From Falsirhodobacter halotolerans (GTDB lineage: Bacteria > Pseudomonadota > Alphaproteobacteria > Rhodobacterales > Rhodobacteraceae), in the NCBI RefSeq assembly GCF_022899245.1, contig NZ_JALJAZ010000001.1, forward strand, positions 1,085,501-1,149,500: 64,000 nt of DNA. Direction: 5' to 3'. Of the stretch, positions 61,866 through 64,000 are shown piece by piece. The notes beneath the pieces were generated by a model. It made no database searches. It worked only from the letters and a program-made list of their open reading frames with translations, and had not been told where the DNA came from. How positions within the stretch are numbered: the first letter of the stretch is position 1; every line of letters begins with the position of its first letter. A program made the position numbers and the translations under genes.

Positions 61866-62180
61866 ATGGCCACCCCGCGCAAGACCCCCGCCAAACCGGC
61901 GCCTGAAACCCCAACCGTCGCCGCGACGAAGTTCCCCGAACTGATCGACGTCGTGGTCGAGCGGACGGGGCAGAAGCGCGCCGTCGTGAAGCCTGTGCTG
62001 GAAGCGTTTCTGGCGGCGATGAAAGAGAAACTGGTCGAGGGGAGCGATCTGACCCTGCCGCCGATGGGCAAGTTGAAGATGGTGAAGCGGAAAGAGGACG
62101 ATGGGCCGATGACCCTGAAACTTCGTCCGCAAAATGCGTCGAAAACGGCCAAGTCGGGTCTTGCGGACGACGAGGACTGA
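61866..62180 (+). CDS. HU-family DNA-binding protein
   Basis: The protein has 104 residues. A roughly 20-residue Ala/Pro/Lys-rich N-terminal tail (MATPRKTPAKPAPETPTVAATK) comes before an HU/IHF body: FPELIDVVVERTGQKRAVVKPVLEAFLAAMKEKLVEGSDLTLPPMGKLKMVKRKED. The DNA-binding arm usually rich in Arg/Pro is short here, so it may bind differently. It follows lon, as an HU gene does in many proteobacteria. Confidence 0.8.
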   Translation: MATPRKTPAKPAPETPTVAATKFPELIDVVVERTGQKRAVVKPVLEAFLAAMKEKLVEGSDLTLPPMGKLKMVKRKEDDGPMTLKLRPQNASKTAKSGLADDED

Positions 62181-62199
62181 GGGTAAACCCCCCTTCATC

Positions 62200-62274
62200 G
62201 GGCGATTAGCTCAGTGGTAGAGCGCTTCGTTCACATCGAAGATGTCGGGGGTTCAAATCCCTCATCGCCCACCA
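62200..62274 (+). tRNA. tRNA-Val (anticodon CAC)
   Basis: A 75-base cloverleaf with encoded CCA. It has an acceptor GGGCGAT paired with ATCGCCC, a D loop AGCTCAGTGGTAGAGC, an anticodon loop TTCACAT (CAC = Val) and a T loop GGTTCAAATCC. A hairpin terminator follows 30 bases later. Confidence 0.95.
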
Positions 62275-62664
62275 TTATTGCAATGACATAATGGTCATTG
62301 ACCAAACGGCCCCGGGGTATGTCCCCGCGGGCCGTTTTGGGTTTCAGGGTGATCGTGCGTGCCCCGCCGACGTGGGAAGGGCGCGTTGGTGCTGGGGATA
62401 CCAGCAATCGTGCCTGATCTTGCCAGGTAATTGGCCGAGGAACCGGAATTGGTGTTCTATTGACGCATGATTTGAAACGGTTATGGCGGCAGGAGGGATC
62501 GGCTTTGGGAGTGGTCAGAAATCTCTTCCCAAATCGCGTGCGAAGATCAATTTTCCGAATTGGCCCGTTTCATGGCGCGGCGGTCATGTTTCATTTGCCG
62601 CAGATCACGCGATGCGGCCTGCATCACCTCGGTTCGGTCCAGCGCCTTGGCCAGCCGAACGAAA
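62275..62664. other. Gap after tRNA-Val
   Basis: About 390 bases. At 62304-62338 is a 9-bp stem AAACGGCCC/GGGCCGTTT with a following T-run, the tRNA terminator. The rest has no gene I can support; short open frames on the plus strand have no ribosome site or recognisable peptide. Confidence 0.45.
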
Positions 62665-63402
62665 TTATTCGAGGATCGGAATGGTCGGCGCGATCTTTGC
62701 CCCTTCCGTGAGATGGTTCAGGGCGGTTTCAAGATCGCCCTTCTGTTCGGCGCGGTTGCTTTCACCCGCATACCAATGCGGCGACGTCTGATCCCAGATC
62801 TGAATGGCGGGCGGCACGGTTCCGCAGAAGAAGCCGGATGCGATCGTTCCGAGGTGCACTGACGTCGCCAGACCGCCGATGACGTTGTGGCCGACGCGGA
62901 TGTGGGCGTCGGGATAAGCGGCGCGAACCCATCTGTTCACCAACCGGGCGTCCTTTGGCTGCTTGGGATCGAAAAACACGACAGGCCGGTGCGAATAGAT
63001 GGGGATCTCTGACAGATGTTCGTGGTGCTGGAGGCGTCCGGGCATGGCGTTGCACAGGGGATGCAGCCTGTTTCTGGGCGCAAGAGCGAGGATGCGCGCA
63101 TCGAGTATGCCGCCGAAATACATGGCCGCATAAGCGCCAACGCTTCCGCCATAGGCGACAATCTCTCGTCCCGCAGCAACGGGGCGGATCTGGTCGGCCA
63201 ATTCCTCTAATGAGATATCCTGATGATATTGGGTCCGATGGCTGCCGACTTAGGGGGTGTCGTATCCATGTTTCAGAGGGAGGCGGGTCCTGATTCTGTC
63301 CGTCTCGGGTGCGAAGGTGACGATCAGCCGATCGCTCGGGCCATCGGGATGTGCGTGACAGACCACCCGGTGCGTGGGCGAGGCGGACAGCATTACGGGC
63401 AT
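62665..63402 (-). pseudogene. Alpha/beta-hydrolase-like gene broken by an in-frame TAA
   Basis: One frame from ATG 63402 to 62665 (246 codons) is cut by TAA at 63250-63252. Before it, the product is MPVMLSASPTHRVVCH...IVTFAPETDRIRTRLPLKHGYDTP. After it, VGSHRTQYHQDISLEELADQIRPVAAGREIVAYGGSVGAYAAMYFGG contains a GxSxG-like nucleophile and ALAPRNR. Both halves read as one Rhodobacterales protein of alpha/beta-hydrolase shape with no shift between them, so this is a nonsense-type pseudogene or sequencing error. A late restart at TTG 63201 is unlikely to give an active enzyme. Confidence 0.65.
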
Positions 63403-63767
63403 CTTGACGTCTTCAACTGATCGACGTTGCCGAACGGTGGGAATCACGAGGCCCGATAGCAAGCGATCATCCCTTAGCAACGCCGCGATCCGGGGTGGCG
63501 CGCAACGTGCGGGAGCGGGCGGCGTAATGGGATCAGCCAATTTCTCCGGTGAGGTTTGGGCAGAGGGTCAGGCTTATTTGCTTGCGATCATTACAGATTC
63601 TTCACTTTGAATTGGACGATTCAATCAAGAATTGGGATCGGTGCGTCATGCATTAAGAATTCACCGGACCGGAATTGAGTTTCGCGACTGGGTGAAATTG
63701 GATAATGGTTAACGAGTCATTTATCCAAATGGCGTTTCGCAGGTCTGTCACTCGAAAGGTTCGATCA
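63403..63767. other. AT-rich gap before the edge gene
   Basis: About 365 bases without a supported gene; the right half is AT-rich. It probably holds the promoters of the divergent genes on either side. GATAAT near 63700 is a possible -10 for the gene at 63768. Confidence 0.4.
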
Positions 63768-64000
63768 TGCCCACACACAATTGGATGTACTTCGGCAATC
63801 GCGCGCGGTTGGACACAACGCCCACGACGAATGCCACCGCCGCACAACTGGCCCCCGCCGTCGGGTGGACGGCAACCGGGTCTGACGAGATGGGGCCCAC
63901 GGCGGTCACCGGCACCGCATCCGGGACAGAAACATCCTATCGTACGACCTATCAGACGCAGCAATCGCCCGCAGTGGCGGCGCCGGCGCCGTTCAGCTAT
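63768..64000 (+). CDS. N-terminal part of a Hint-type protein (cut by window edge)
   Basis: There are 77 complete codons from ATG 63768 and the frame stays open to the edge. The start (MPTHNWMYFGNRARLDTT) shares the Y-x-G-N-R opening with the prophage Hint protein (MATFDFVYLGNRGADN). The following Ser/Thr/Ala-rich region matches the N-terminal region that precedes Cys in such proteins. The Hint module would be beyond 64000, so the call is by analogy only. Confidence 0.5.

Overview
The window is high-GC alphaproteobacterial DNA. The gene content and order (PurM-PurN, RNase D, SufE, CobS-CobT, BolA, PepN, GatB, Tgt, Lon, several Hint-domain proteins) and a GTTC-N7-GTTC SOS box all point to a Rhodobacterales bacterium (Rhodobacter/Paracoccus relatives). 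I cannot name the genus from sequence alone.

Layout. (1) 1-1917: chromosomal left flank with the N-terminus of NAD+ synthase (minus strand), a PACE-type efflux protein, a DUF982 protein and a staphylococcal-nuclease-like protein. (2) 1918-39820: a complete-looking, tailed (HK97-type, siphovirus-like) prophage of about 37.9 kb. It is integrated at the 3' end of a CAU-anticodon tRNA gene (probably tRNA-Ile2), with a 21-bp direct repeat as attL/attR. (3) 39804-64000: chromosomal right flank, housekeeping genes in several short operons, a second tRNA (Val-CAC), a broken alpha/beta-hydrolase-like gene, and at the window edge the start of another Hint-type protein.

Prophage organisation. The immunity switch lies at about 36.2 kb: a Cro-like gene leftward, a CI-like gene rightward, and repeated TAGCG/CGCTA operator-like motifs. 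Rightward (37.0-39.8 kb) is a coupled run ending in GapR-like, excisionase and tyrosine integrase genes. Leftward (minus strand) come regulation/replication (33-36 kb), packaging (HNH, TerS, TerL), portal, capsid protease, capsid, head-tail connectors, tail tube, tail assembly chaperones with a lambda-type -1 slippery heptamer, tape measure, tail tip, a 1659-residue tail fibre, a glycine-rich tail protein, then endolysin-holin-spanin genes. Cargo (moron) genes sit outside this programme: an SOS-boxed UmuDC pair, an AT-rich orphan gene and a Dam-type methylase at the left end; a three-gene membrane/HTH/HicB-like cassette with its own operator-bearing promoter; a Hint protein; and an alpha/beta hydrolase bracketed by two near-identical terminator repeats.

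The main oddity is an in-frame TAA inside the portal gene, which would make the prophage defective unless it is a sequencing error or suppressed. The other points of note are the frameshift site, the intact SOS-box/UmuDC cassette, the self-regulated three-gene cassette, the bracketed hydrolase, the prophage GapR, and a 49-residue protein that echoes a motif of the portal.
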